Virus record (IMG/VR): IMGVR_UViG_3300023284_000467
Location: 1-56,492 of that record
Strand: one strand, 5' to 3'
Length of the DNA stretch: 56,492 nucleotides
Origin: a virus
Both the position numbers and the translations under genes were made by a program. Below are positions 28,041-37,361 of the stretch, piece after piece. Below the pieces are notes generated by a model. It was given only the letters and a program-made list of their open reading frames with translations, was not told the origin of the DNA and did no database searches. Within the stretch, counting starts at the first letter, position 1. Each line of letters begins with the position of its first letter.

Positions 28041-30599
28041 CTACGAACTATTAACAGTGTCTACTATCATGGTAACTGTCGTCGTTAAGCCGCCAGACGT
28101 AATCGTCTGAGGCGAATTGACCGGCAAATACTGAGTCTGTGCGCCGATAAATCCCTGATCGTACACCGGATTGGTCGTGTACACTGTGGTGATACGTGCG
28201 CGAATATAATACAAATTCTCTGAGCCGTTCAAAATCATGCGGCTCCAATCAGTCGGAATCGTATAGTCTAGCGTCTGCCCATCAGCTACAGCAGCCGTAA
28301 ATCCACTCGTGCCATCAGTTACTTCCGTCAGCACGGACCAAGCAGTTCCATTCCAGTATTCCCAGACTACAACACCACCTGAACCAGCCGTACCATTCGC
28401 GTTATCAAAAACAACCTTACCGAAGGGATCGCTGTTCCCGATCGCCACATAATCACCAACCTCCTCGCTGGTTGGAAACACTGTCCAGTTAGCATCTGTA
28501 GCATCATTCGCTTCATCGGTCTGATCATCAAACGTTGCCGGACCTGTTACGTCAACCTGCCATACCTGCCCAAAAGTCGGACTATTCGCTTCCGGTCCAG
28601 ATCCTTTTCGAACTCGCACACTGACGGCAGTGTCAGAGACGAATGCAAACGATTCAGTTGCTATGCCATTAGCAAGCGTAGCCCTATTCATCAGTTGTGC
28701 GCCAGTATCGTCCCGAAAGATGCCAACAAACGCATTTCGGACAGCTACGCCAGCTACGTCTTTCACAGTCACCTGGAGCGTTACAGTATTCTGAACAACA
28801 ACAGTCGAGCTGTTTACGTTGTCAATCGTCGGCGTGTCACCACCCTCCAGGACATTGATCGTTACAGTATCACCGCTACCAAAATCGACACGAACATCAT
28901 TCGTGTTGTTTGAAAACTTAATGTTTCGGAAATTGTACGTGACGTTTCCGCTGCCCTTGAGCAGAATGCCCTTCAAGCAATTCTGTACAGTCAGATCTCG
29001 GACTGTATCTGTAGTCGGATCAGCACCGCCTAAATCGATAGCTGCGTGTTTAGTGGCAACGACGCTGTCGGTGATAACGCACTTCTTGAGAAAAGCACCA
29101 TTCCGAACGCGAATCGATCCCATCTGACTGAAAACACAACGGATAGCCTCGATACTAGACACTTCCAGTCGTACATCCCCAGCCATTTTCACTGATCCTT
29201 CATCAGCAGACGGTGTCGTGCCAGCAGAGGTAAACGACGAAATCCTAAAACGAATCCAGTATTGTGTCCTACTGTTGACAGCTCGCGTCACCCAATCATC
29301 GGGGATTGAATACGTGACCGCCTGTACACCTAGAGTCGACAGATCACTCGTTCCATCCGTGACATCAGTCAGAGACGACCAACCCGCAGCCGTCGAATAT
29401 TCCCATGTCCCCGTCCACACTCCACCCTTCGCGGTTCCAAGATCAATGGTTATTTCGTAGAATCGTTCGAGGTTCCCGAAATAACAAGCATCATTTACCG
29501 CCTCTGTACCGGGCATCATTGGCGTGTCAGTTGCGCCAGGGTCGTTAAAATCTGTCGTGTCATCCGTGAATGACGGAGCCGAATTATCTTCAACGACAAA
29601 ATCGCGAACAAAATCATCATAGAGAGCAGCAGGGCCAATGAAATTACAGCCCATAAAATCAACGTCGATATTTGCATCAAGACAGTCAAAACGGAAGGGA
29701 ACAGCACCAGCCGATAAGAAAGTGTTTCCTCCACTACCTTCCTTTGTTGGACCGCTACCACTTGGAGTTCCAAAATTAGCGAGAGTGGTTTGTCCTGAGT
29801 TGCCGACGAAAGCAACCTTATAAAAAGTTCCGGCTACACTCTGCGCTTCAAAAACCCAAGTCTCTCCTGCGTCCTCAAAGAAACTGTCTGCCGCCGCTGT
29901 ATTGCCGATTATCAATCCAGTGAGCAGATAAAAAACTCCGACTACATTTTTGAAACAACCGTAGGCAGTACCGGATGCCTCATCTGCCGTGGCGATCTCC
30001 GTAGAGTTCCCCCTGGCCCCTGTCGTGCCGCCAGTAACAGTAATGATACCGCCATCGATTGCCGTATGCTTTATAATGTCGAGAAAAAATGTGGATTGAC
30101 CAGACCCGGAAAGCATATCGCCGCCGAATCCAATACTGTCATAGCTAGTAACCGCTTTTACTCCGGACGGAATTGTACCCGATTCAAAATCAAATGGACG
30201 ACGGGTATCGATACAGACAATTCCGAAACCCTTAATAAAGACGCGCCGAGTGTCACCACCGCCAACCGACCATTCGCCAAAGTTCGTATCGCTGCTAAGA
30301 TTATCATCAGCAATACGAATCCGATAGCCGTCGTTTACTTCGGTGTTAAATTGGTCGAGGGTTAAAAACCAGACGTAGATATGACGGTACTCGCTATTGA
30401 AATTGTTACCGGAATTAAAATAGCCAGCGGCGCCGACACCTGCGGCCTTGGCTTGGTACTTGTTTGAGTTTGAGCCTTCGATAAAAAACGTAGAATCAAG
30501 CGCGCCAGTTGTGCCAAGAACGGTGTTATCGGCAGCCTGGTCCGTTGCGGATTCTGCATCCTCTATAGTGGTATGATCGTCGGCCAGGGTTACAGCCAT
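28041..30599 (-). CDS. large tail-fibre protein with possible beta-helix core
   Basis: This 852-residue protein shares the WEYWDG/WEYS-type unit with the protein at 24104-27988 (two copies, near residues 390-460 and 740-820). The central part, with short turns such as VRNGAFLKKCVITDSVV, LTVQNCLKGILLKGSGNVTY and NFRNIKFSNNTNDVRV, has the spacing of a right-handed parallel beta-helix, as in tail-spike depolymerases. I cannot assign catalytic residues. A carbohydrate-facing fibre or spike is the best guess. Confidence 0.78.
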   Translation of the reverse strand: MAVTLADDHTTIEDAESATDQAADNTVLGTTGALDSTFFIEGSNSNKYQAKAAGVGAAGYFNSGNNFNSEYRHIYVWFLTLDQFNTEVNDGYRIRIADDNLSSDTNFGEWSVGGGDTRRVFIKGFGIVCIDTRRPFDFESGTIPSGVKAVTSYDSIGFGGDMLSGSGQSTFFLDIIKHTAIDGGIITVTGGTTGARGNSTEIATADEASGTAYGCFKNVVGVFYLLTGLIIGNTAAADSFFEDAGETWVFEAQSVAGTFYKVAFVGNSGQTTLANFGTPSGSGPTKEGSGGNTFLSAGAVPFRFDCLDANIDVDFMGCNFIGPAALYDDFVRDFVVEDNSAPSFTDDTTDFNDPGATDTPMMPGTEAVNDACYFGNLERFYEITIDLGTAKGGVWTGTWEYSTAAGWSSLTDVTDGTSDLSTLGVQAVTYSIPDDWVTRAVNSRTQYWIRFRISSFTSAGTTPSADEGSVKMAGDVRLEVSSIEAIRCVFSQMGSIRVRNGAFLKKCVITDSVVATKHAAIDLGGADPTTDTVRDLTVQNCLKGILLKGSGNVTYNFRNIKFSNNTNDVRVDFGSGDTVTINVLEGGDTPTIDNVNSSTVVVQNTVTLQVTVKDVAGVAVRNAFVGIFRDDTGAQLMNRATLANGIATESFAFVSDTAVSVRVRKGSGPEANSPTFGQVWQVDVTGPATFDDQTDEANDATDANWTVFPTSEEVGDYVAIGNSDPFGKVVFDNANGTAGSGGVVVWEYWNGTAWSVLTEVTDGTSGFTAAVADGQTLDYTIPTDWSRMILNGSENLYYIRARITTVYTTNPVYDQGFIGAQTQYLPVNSPQTITSGGLTTTVTMIVDTVNSS

Positions 30600-30617
30600 C
30601 AGTCGTTTCCATTTCTC

Positions 30618-30818
30618 CTATCCAACGTTCAGCAGCAACTTCCTTGCCGACCCACCAGGCCCTAACCCAGCAAACGGTATACCACTATAGCAGTCGAGAG
30701 CATGTTGCTTATCGTCACCGTCTACAGATCCGTCAGCTTCGAAAAGAGTAACCGAATTGGACCCCGCTGAGTCCATGCTCATCATGGACATTCTTTTGTG
30801 TCTCGTATCAACAGCCAT
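30618..30818 (-). CDS. small hypothetical virion-associated protein
   Basis: This 66-residue protein begins MAVDTRHKRMSMMSMDSAG and ends GPGGSARKLLLNVG. The start-region pattern of a short VDTRxKR followed by small residues is seen in small phage proteins near fibres. It shares one base with the stop of the gene upstream. The function is unknown. Confidence 0.72.
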   Translation of the reverse strand: MAVDTRHKRMSMMSMDSAGSNSVTLFEADGSVDGDDKQHALDCYSGIPFAGLGPGGSARKLLLNVG

Positions 30819-31723
30819 TATGGACCTGTCTCAATCTCCTGCTTGATAGCAGTAGTCGCATCATCGGATACGGTTGCCTTAGCATCCACAGTCGTTTCGT
30901 TATCAGCCATAAGCTGCCAAAGGGTAGCAGTCTGCGTTTTACGGTTACGCAGAACCTTGTACAGCCAGCCGAGTATTTGCCGCGTGGTCGGTGCCAACGG
31001 AGGTGCCTCTTGCCCTGGAAGCGTTACAGTGTCTACGTTCGCCACGTCGAGGACTTCCGTATTAATGCTAGCTTTCTGCGTGGCACCGAAATCAATATTG
31101 TCTTGAGTTTCAACGTTTACATCGAGTCTGGAACCACTGACTGTAGCAGCCACATCAACATGGTGAGTCAGATTTACGTCAGGTACTCCCGTTACCGCAG
31201 GCGCAGGGATCACTCCGTCGCCTTGATGCGTTACGTTCACATCTGGAACACCTGTAATGGCAGGTACTGGGATCGCCCCGCCACCTTGATGAGTAACATC
31301 CACTTCCGGTACTCCGGCCACTGTCGGGGTAGCAGCCGCCGTCCCGAGCCAAGATCCAACATCAACTCGCCCGCTGGCATCGAATCCCGTTGCCGCTGCG
31401 CCGTAAATTGCATCATAAACCGCTTCCTCTATAACCCACCAACGAATCCAAATCGGCAAAGCATTTGCGGGTTGGTGAACATTTAAAATTAACTCTCCCA
31501 CAGTAGCGGTATCGGTTGCATCCAACGTGGTGTTATACCAACCGTCACTATCATGGGTTGCATTACCCGTCGCATTTTTTTGAGCAAAGGCTCCACCGTC
31601 TTTTGAAAGACGCATATCTGCCTGGGCAAGAGTGAGTGCGGTTTCTTCTGTTACTCCATCAGCAATATCAAGCATTGGCCCAAATAAAATCACCTGCGAA
31701 GTGCTTTGTCTCAAAAAAGGCAT
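30818..31723 (-). CDS. tail protein with GVPDVNVTH repeats
   Basis: This 301-residue protein has an N-terminal beta domain (VILFGPMLDIADGVTEETAL...DMRLSKDGGAFA...GWYNTTLDATDT). Four imperfect repeats of V-GVP-V-VTHQG-G-IP-PA follow. The C-terminal part (REILGWLYKVLRNRK-like) has a helix of the type that packs in fibre trimers. Similar layouts are common in phage tail accessory proteins. No catalytic residues seen. Confidence 0.78.
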   Translation of the reverse strand: MPFLRQSTSQVILFGPMLDIADGVTEETALTLAQADMRLSKDGGAFAQKNATGNATHDSDGWYNTTLDATDTATVGELILNVHQPANALPIWIRWWVIEEAVYDAIYGAAATGFDASGRVDVGSWLGTAAATPTVAGVPEVDVTHQGGGAIPVPAITGVPDVNVTHQGDGVIPAPAVTGVPDVNLTHHVDVAATVSGSRLDVNVETQDNIDFGATQKASINTEVLDVANVDTVTLPGQEAPPLAPTTRQILGWLYKVLRNRKTQTATLWQLMADNETTVDAKATVSDDATTAIKQEIETGP

Positions 31724-31732
31724 CAGTTCTCC

Positions 31733-32918
31733 TTACATAACCGCCTGTCGTCGATGGCGATACGATTGCACTATTGGGATAATTGCACCACCCAAATCGC
31801 CCGCCTCAAAAACATCCCATTCTTTAGTCGCCTGTTCACAGAAAAGTCCACACCGTAAATTCCCAGTAAGATCCGTATCCGTCGTGGTTACTCGGGACAC
31901 TGCATCCCAAAACACCTCCAAGTTAGATCCGTCAGCCTCTAATCTTATCAACTGACCAGTGGTATCGCCCCCCCCCAGTAGCCGCACTGTTTAATACTGA
32001 GGTGCCAGGATTTCTTTTTATTATCTCCCAGAGGTTGCCTGAATTATTGTGCATTCCTCCATATACAGAAGTGGAAAACGCCTGCCTGCAACCAGTCCCA
32101 ACTCTTGCCGCTGTTCCTTGATCGTTCCACACCAGAGCCTCGGAATAATGATCGTCGGTAGCTAAATTAGTAGTTGCTTGTGCGGCGTTTATACCTCCTC
32201 CTGTCGAACGCGCTCGATTGGTAACGATGTCTATATCGCCGTCTTGTTCGGTCCATGATAAGTCTGGTCCCAGTATATCGCTATCACCCGTATTGAAACT
32301 TTCATTAATAACCGTGGCAGGATTCAAGAAACCGTCTTTCCTATATGGAAATGGCAGGATCGCGCTTGAATTTTCGCCTAACCGAAAGTTTCTCAGAACA
32401 CCACCAGTATATTTGCGAAGCGCAATAAATTGGGCATCAGCCTCTTTCACCGGAAGTCTATCAATTTCAACCTTATGTTTTCGATAATCGACTTGAAACA
32501 CCTCACGGACGTTTCTGAAAACCTGATGCGCCAAATCAAACCGTTCTTTCCAAATCATCCCGCCCAGATAAATCGGTATTCCTTTTTTGAATCCTCCACG
32601 TAAAGGCTTCCATCTCTTCTGACCAGTAGGGTCGCCATGTGAGATTAATAATTCGGCAATCACTTCTCTTAGACTAGTCGATTCAACCGCATTATTAGGA
32701 AGACCGAGGAATGAACTTACGCGGGATCTCGTTTGCTTCATCGCGCTGGCCAGATCATCTCCCAACTCAAGACCATCTGGAATCGTTTGTCTGCTTGAGA
32801 ATACAGCAAAACCAAACCCATCTTCCCGCCCACAGCGTAAATCGATACACCCAGTCGCTCCAGGTACAGCCCAAAAATTCCCCATCCAAGTCCACGGAGT
32901 CAAATAATAAAAAGGCAT
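31733..32918 (-). pseudogene. lectin-like tail protein, split by a G9 tract
   Basis: The first frame runs from 32918 and would stop at 31932 (328 residues). The sequence continues in the next frame to 31733, and the two halves join naturally at a run of nine G (31968-31976, coding strand). With eight G the protein would read ...SAATGGGDTTGQLIRLEADG... and end after FEAGDLGG, the usual close of a concanavalin-like lectin fold. The full product would be about 394 residues. The first 200 residues form a separate N-terminal domain. The shift may be a sequencing error, phase variation or programmed slippage. Confidence 0.7.
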
Positions 32919-33632
32919 TTAATCTTCTTCAGTATAACTCACGGCAACGCTAACGGTTATCGCCCCGCTCAAATTCAATGTGAGATCGGTGTTCGCCGTT
33001 CCTTCCCAAAGCATCGTCCCGTTGTTCGGAGTTGTGACACCTTCACGATCCTGAAATTTCCATAGCGGACTTTTCTGCGTACCAGCCGCGCCATCTGTGA
33101 ACTTGGAGTTCACTGTGCCGTGCGCCTGCAATTCATACGAGAACACCCGCAGTTTCTTAGCCGATACAGCAGCAATAATCTGATTGTCCCCGCTGGTCGA
33201 TACTTCCTTAGCTTCTCGTTTCGTAATTAACTGTCCCACGGATGACCCTCCTGTTCCGGCGGCTTGGACGACGTTGGTTCCATCGGCATAAAGGATCGAA
33301 GTATCCCCATTGACCAAAGCAATGCCGTTGCCTGACGGATGTTTGACCGTGATTGTAAAACCGCCCGTGGCCGTGTGATCGACCACATAAAACTTTTTAT
33401 TTGTTGCAGGGACAATCAGATCAATGTTTGCCGTTTGCGTTCCGGTCATTCTGAAAAATGCGTTGTCCAAAGCCTCCGCATCAGTCAACGTTATGTCTAC
33501 TCCCGCAACAGTCTTTGATAAAAGATCCGTTACCGCCCCATCTATCTTATCAAAAGCGGCGTTAGCAGTAACCTCCTTCTGCGATTGTGAGGAAACTATA
33601 TGAGCGATTTCGAGGTTCGGACTTGTAGCCAT
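32919..33632 (-). CDS. DUF2793-like virion protein
   Basis: This 237-residue protein begins TSPNLEIAHIVSSQSQKEVTANAAFDKIDGAV, the signature of DUF2793-type phage and gene-transfer-agent structural proteins (QxQKExTxNxAxxxLD). A beta-rich body follows, with a C-terminal segment SPLWKFQDREGVTTPNNGTMLWEG and beta strands to the end. It directly follows the tail-tip J-like gene. It is probably part of the tail tip or first fibre segment. Confidence 0.8.
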   Translation of the reverse strand: MATSPNLEIAHIVSSQSQKEVTANAAFDKIDGAVTDLLSKTVAGVDITLTDAEALDNAFFRMTGTQTANIDLIVPATNKKFYVVDHTATGGFTITVKHPSGNGIALVNGDTSILYADGTNVVQAAGTGGSSVGQLITKREAKEVSTSGDNQIIAAVSAKKLRVFSYELQAHGTVNSKFTDGAAGTQKSPLWKFQDREGVTTPNNGTMLWEGTANTDLTLNLSGAITVSVAVSYTEED

Positions 33633-33635
33633 AAT

Positions 33636-36600
33636 TTATCCCGTGAAATCTGTTTCAAACCCCCTGCCAACATCGGCACTGATCTGGAATATCTTAACAT
33701 GAACCGAGGATTGAGGGGAACCGAAATCCGTTGTCTGTTGAGCCGAAGTGTAAACTACCGATTCGCTGGTGCTTGTTAAGATTCGCAAGACAGTCCCGTT
33801 GTCAAATACGTCGATGGAATAGGATTCAGTGTCTTCGCCCAAGGGAACGTCAACCAGATCCCTCCACTCTGGACCAATGCGGCCGCGCCTGATCCAGGCA
33901 AAAGTAATATCATCCGTCGCTGGAACATTTCTTGTAGCCGTGACATGAACAACGCTTAAAGGTTTGAGACTCGCACCCGTGTCTGTAAAGGCAATCTGAT
34001 CGGCATCTACAAGCCTCAATCCAATAGTTGGCGCTTTGAAAGTGCGAGCAACATTGATTTCAGTTAATGCATTCGGTACTCGTTCGACAGAAGTGCCTTG
34101 CAATAAAACAAAACAATCATTCGTTATATGGGTGCCAATGTGTTGCTCGGTCCCTCGTCGCGCTCTCAAGAAACCCGACAAATCATAATCACCATCGCCG
34201 GTCAAAGTAGCCGTCTTGAATTGCAAGATTTCTTTTCCGATAACGCAAGCATTCGACCCGTTCAAGACTTGCAACTCTGTTGCGCTACTCAATACCCCAC
34301 CGACTAGACGGACAGTAACCGTGCTAACTTCATCGAATATGGTTGTCAGCCCAGAAGCTAAAACTGTTGTGGCATGACCAAGCGGCGTCGTGTTTACAAC
34401 TGGTGTTATCTCAACGAAAGACTCACCCCCATCAGGTGATCGAAACAATATACATCCAGGCCAATTCGCGGTATAGCCTCTAGCAGCCATATAGAAGCCC
34501 GCTCCATCGTCTGAATCTCTCAACAGAGGAAGATCAAGCAATATAGCTCGCGTTGAACCGATAAGAGCTGGCGGAGTTTCTGTCGGATCTGCCACACCAC
34601 CTGTAGCGACTGAAACAAACGCCGCTGCCGATTCATCAACTCCCCGTACACTCAAAACCCCAGGCTCACCAAAAGCCGTTTCTCCAATACGAATCACAAA
34701 AGTAGCTGAAGCGGTGGTGACAGTTATAACATCAGCTGGGTCTAGGAAAAGATAACGCCGCGACAATTTGATTTCTCTCAAGTGCCGAGTCAACCATGAC
34801 TCGTAGAGCAAAACGTCTGCGATCTGTCGCGCCTCATTGTCTGTCATCGAAATCGCAAGCTCAATCGAGTTTACTAGATCAGATTTTGTTATCAGTCGCG
34901 TCGCTCGTTGCATCCCCTGTTGATGATCTGACCCACTGTTCGCGTAGCCGACTTCTACGGATCTGGGCAATTCTTTCTCGTTAGTTCGTCTCGATGTAAC
35001 TAAATCTGGAATCTCTGCGCTCGGCTCTCGCGCTGAGAGTTGAGTTTCAGGAATCGTCTCAATGGAAGACCCGCCACGTTTCACGAATTTGATTTTACCA
35101 TCTGACTCTACACCATCGAAGCTGAAAGCAATTTGCAACGGCGAGAGGGCTTGTCTTGAGGTCGCTTCCCTTGCCACGGAATAACCGCCTACGTTGGTCG
35201 ATGCAAGTGCAGTTACATCTATATCAGAAGCTGTGAGGCCCGCATTTACGCAGAGATTTGAAACGATAGTGGACAGCGTGATCGGCGTGCTACTCAGATC
35301 CTTCGTGACAAAATTTATTGTGCCAAGAACTGTCGGTGGTGAATCACCGCCCCAGATAACGAGAGAACCCGAAAGGTGAAACATTTTATTGAGAGCCTGA
35401 TTAGCCTGCAAAGCTGTCACTGAAAAATCAGCGTCATTTATAATCTCGGTAGTGATTGCGGTGTTAGCTGTGTTGTCAATCTCTATTTTAAAGACGCTTA
35501 ATTTAGTCGCTGAAACTCCTTGTGTTACATAAATGAGGGTATCGCTTTTCACGTCCATGTTACCAAGTGCCGAAGCACTCACAGCCGAGATATCAATAGT
35601 CGCATCGGTCGCAAGATCAGTTTTTCTCACTCGGAACAGTCGACCACCAGATCCTTTATCCAAGATCCAAAACCAATTTGCCGAGATTCCAATATCAACT
35701 GCATTGCCATTCGCCGCACCTGTTCCAATGCGACTACCTTCAGACGTGTATTGTTGGATGGCCGATCCAAAAAGAAAGATTGCGTCGCCGCCTCTTTGGG
35801 CAAACACAAAAGCATCAGCAACGCCAGAAAACTTAGTCCAAGTCTGAGTGTCCCAATGCCCAACCCAACTCTCTGTTCCGCTGCCATAGCCGAGCATAAA
35901 TCCGTGGTGATCCATGTGACTTTTAAATGGCATACGTGCGTCGGCGGCGGGCGATGTTGTCCCTGCCGGTTTTGTCCCCGGCAATGGTGGAATCTTCGAT
36001 ATATCAACAAGGGTTGATCCGATCAGTCGCATCATCTTAAATGTGGTTGACGTATAGAATCCACCAATCATAGGGTCTTCCATCAAGCAAACCACTTCGC
36101 CGTTCCCATCGAGGAATGGGCCTTGAATCCGCTCGTAAGTAACTCCGTCACTAATTGGTACGGTGATTGATGCAATCTCCGAAGTTGTTTCTGTCCCGGC
36201 AAAAACTACCTCAAAGGAAAAATTCGGAATCCTGTTACCGAAATTCGCCAGTTGAAAATCATCAAAGACCACATAACACAGGCCACGATATGCTGGCACG
36301 TTGCCCACTCCCTTGTCAGCTTCGATCAACGGCTCAGGCTTTGCTGTTTGCGTGCCAGGATAGATTTTCATTGCCCCGAGACTACCCGGAGTTAAACCAA
36401 AAAGGGCTTCTTTAATTGCTGCTTCCTGATCTATTTCTACACTGAGTTGAATTTGGCTGGCGAGTTGTTCATCAACAGTTGCATCATCGGCAGAATCATA
36501 AATCAATTTCGTATCGCCCCAAACTTTACGAATACCAATGATCGGCCCTTCGCAAATACCAACAGCACAATCGATTGAATTAGTATAGGTGACGGTTGTT

Positions 36601-36923
36601 TGTGAGGATTGACCGCCCTTGCCGCCAGTATTCACTTTCGCTTCTCTTCTTGTCTCTTTAATCGGTGGCGCCCAAATAACATTTCCAGCAAGTCGAACCG
36701 TACCAAACACTAAGGCAACAGGAAGACCATAGGCCGATGATTGAACATCAAGGTCGCGCAAACGTGGCCCTTCAACCACTGGCCCTTTTTCTGGAAACAC
36801 AGCCGCACCAACGCCACCACCAACTAAAAAACCGAGCTGTGCGCCTAACATTGGCTGACCAAAAGGCAATCCAATAATTGCGCCGACTACGCCGCCAAAC
36901 ACCGCAAGTCCTGTTCTAGCCAT
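33636..36923 (-). CDS. tail-tip/baseplate hub protein (J-like)
   Basis: This 1095-residue protein starts with a glycine-rich hydrophobic segment (VFGGVVGAIIGLPFG...GGGVGAAVFP). It then shows YGLPVALVFGTVRLAGNVIWAPPIKE, followed by YTNSIDCAVGICEGPIIGIRKVWGDTKLIYD, landmarks of large siphovirus tail-tip proteins (Phage-tail_3 and host-specificity J types). Domains in the last third (VRGVDESAAAF, PPALIGSTRAILLDLPLLRDSDD, FLRARRGTEQHIGTHI) fit the hub and fibronectin-like parts. It overlaps the NlpC/P60 gene by eight bases, the order seen in gene-transfer-agent and related phage tail modules. Confidence 0.88.
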   Translation of the reverse strand: MARTGLAVFGGVVGAIIGLPFGQPMLGAQLGFLVGGGVGAAVFPEKGPVVEGPRLRDLDVQSSAYGLPVALVFGTVRLAGNVIWAPPIKETRREAKVNTGGKGGQSSQTTVTYTNSIDCAVGICEGPIIGIRKVWGDTKLIYDSADDATVDEQLASQIQLSVEIDQEAAIKEALFGLTPGSLGAMKIYPGTQTAKPEPLIEADKGVGNVPAYRGLCYVVFDDFQLANFGNRIPNFSFEVVFAGTETTSEIASITVPISDGVTYERIQGPFLDGNGEVVCLMEDPMIGGFYTSTTFKMMRLIGSTLVDISKIPPLPGTKPAGTTSPAADARMPFKSHMDHHGFMLGYGSGTESWVGHWDTQTWTKFSGVADAFVFAQRGGDAIFLFGSAIQQYTSEGSRIGTGAANGNAVDIGISANWFWILDKGSGGRLFRVRKTDLATDATIDISAVSASALGNMDVKSDTLIYVTQGVSATKLSVFKIEIDNTANTAITTEIINDADFSVTALQANQALNKMFHLSGSLVIWGGDSPPTVLGTINFVTKDLSSTPITLSTIVSNLCVNAGLTASDIDVTALASTNVGGYSVAREATSRQALSPLQIAFSFDGVESDGKIKFVKRGGSSIETIPETQLSAREPSAEIPDLVTSRRTNEKELPRSVEVGYANSGSDHQQGMQRATRLITKSDLVNSIELAISMTDNEARQIADVLLYESWLTRHLREIKLSRRYLFLDPADVITVTTASATFVIRIGETAFGEPGVLSVRGVDESAAAFVSVATGGVADPTETPPALIGSTRAILLDLPLLRDSDDGAGFYMAARGYTANWPGCILFRSPDGGESFVEITPVVNTTPLGHATTVLASGLTTIFDEVSTVTVRLVGGVLSSATELQVLNGSNACVIGKEILQFKTATLTGDGDYDLSGFLRARRGTEQHIGTHITNDCFVLLQGTSVERVPNALTEINVARTFKAPTIGLRLVDADQIAFTDTGASLKPLSVVHVTATRNVPATDDITFAWIRRGRIGPEWRDLVDVPLGEDTESYSIDVFDNGTVLRILTSTSESVVYTSAQQTTDFGSPQSSVHVKIFQISADVGRGFETDFTG

Positions 36924-37359
36924 CGCTCAAGCCTTTATATCGATATACACCAACGATACGCTGCCGCCACATATTACTTAGTCTATGCTCGACGCAGCGA
37001 CCCATCTGCTCCTCTCTTTTTCTTGGCGCAATTCTTTCATTTATGTGAATGATCGTATCGTCTTCTGTCAGCAAGGCGAGATGTTGAGGAAGAGAGAATC
37101 TTAAATATAAAATATCCCCTGGCTTCATCTCTTTTGGATCGACCGTTATCATCTGCTCATCGAGTAATTGTTTCATCATGCCTGGCAACGGGTCACGGTT
37201 ATATGTCTGATAATCCCAGTCGGTAAGATTGAGCGCATGGGCCACACCGATAATTAAGCCGACGCAATCGGCTCCCCTGCCTTTGATCCGTCCTTGATGG
37301 TGAAACGGAGTATCAATCCAAGTCCGCGCTTCTTTAATTACATCTTTAACCGTCGCCAT
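36916..37359 (-). CDS. NlpC/P60 tail-tip peptidase
   Basis: This 147-residue protein has the NlpC/P60 core: FHHQGRIKGRGADCVGLI with catalytic C32, then GDILYLRF--PQHLALLTEDD with H93 and a third residue following. Such tail-associated peptidases cut peptide stems in the cell wall during DNA injection. It sits between the DUF2163 gene and the J-like gene, the standard position in this module. Confidence 0.92.
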   Translation of the reverse strand: MATVKDVIKEARTWIDTPFHHQGRIKGRGADCVGLIIGVAHALNLTDWDYQTYNRDPLPGMMKQLLDEQMITVDPKEMKPGDILYLRFSLPQHLALLTEDDTIIHINERIAPRKREEQMGRCVEHRLSNMWRQRIVGVYRYKGLSDG

Positions 37360-37361
37360 CT

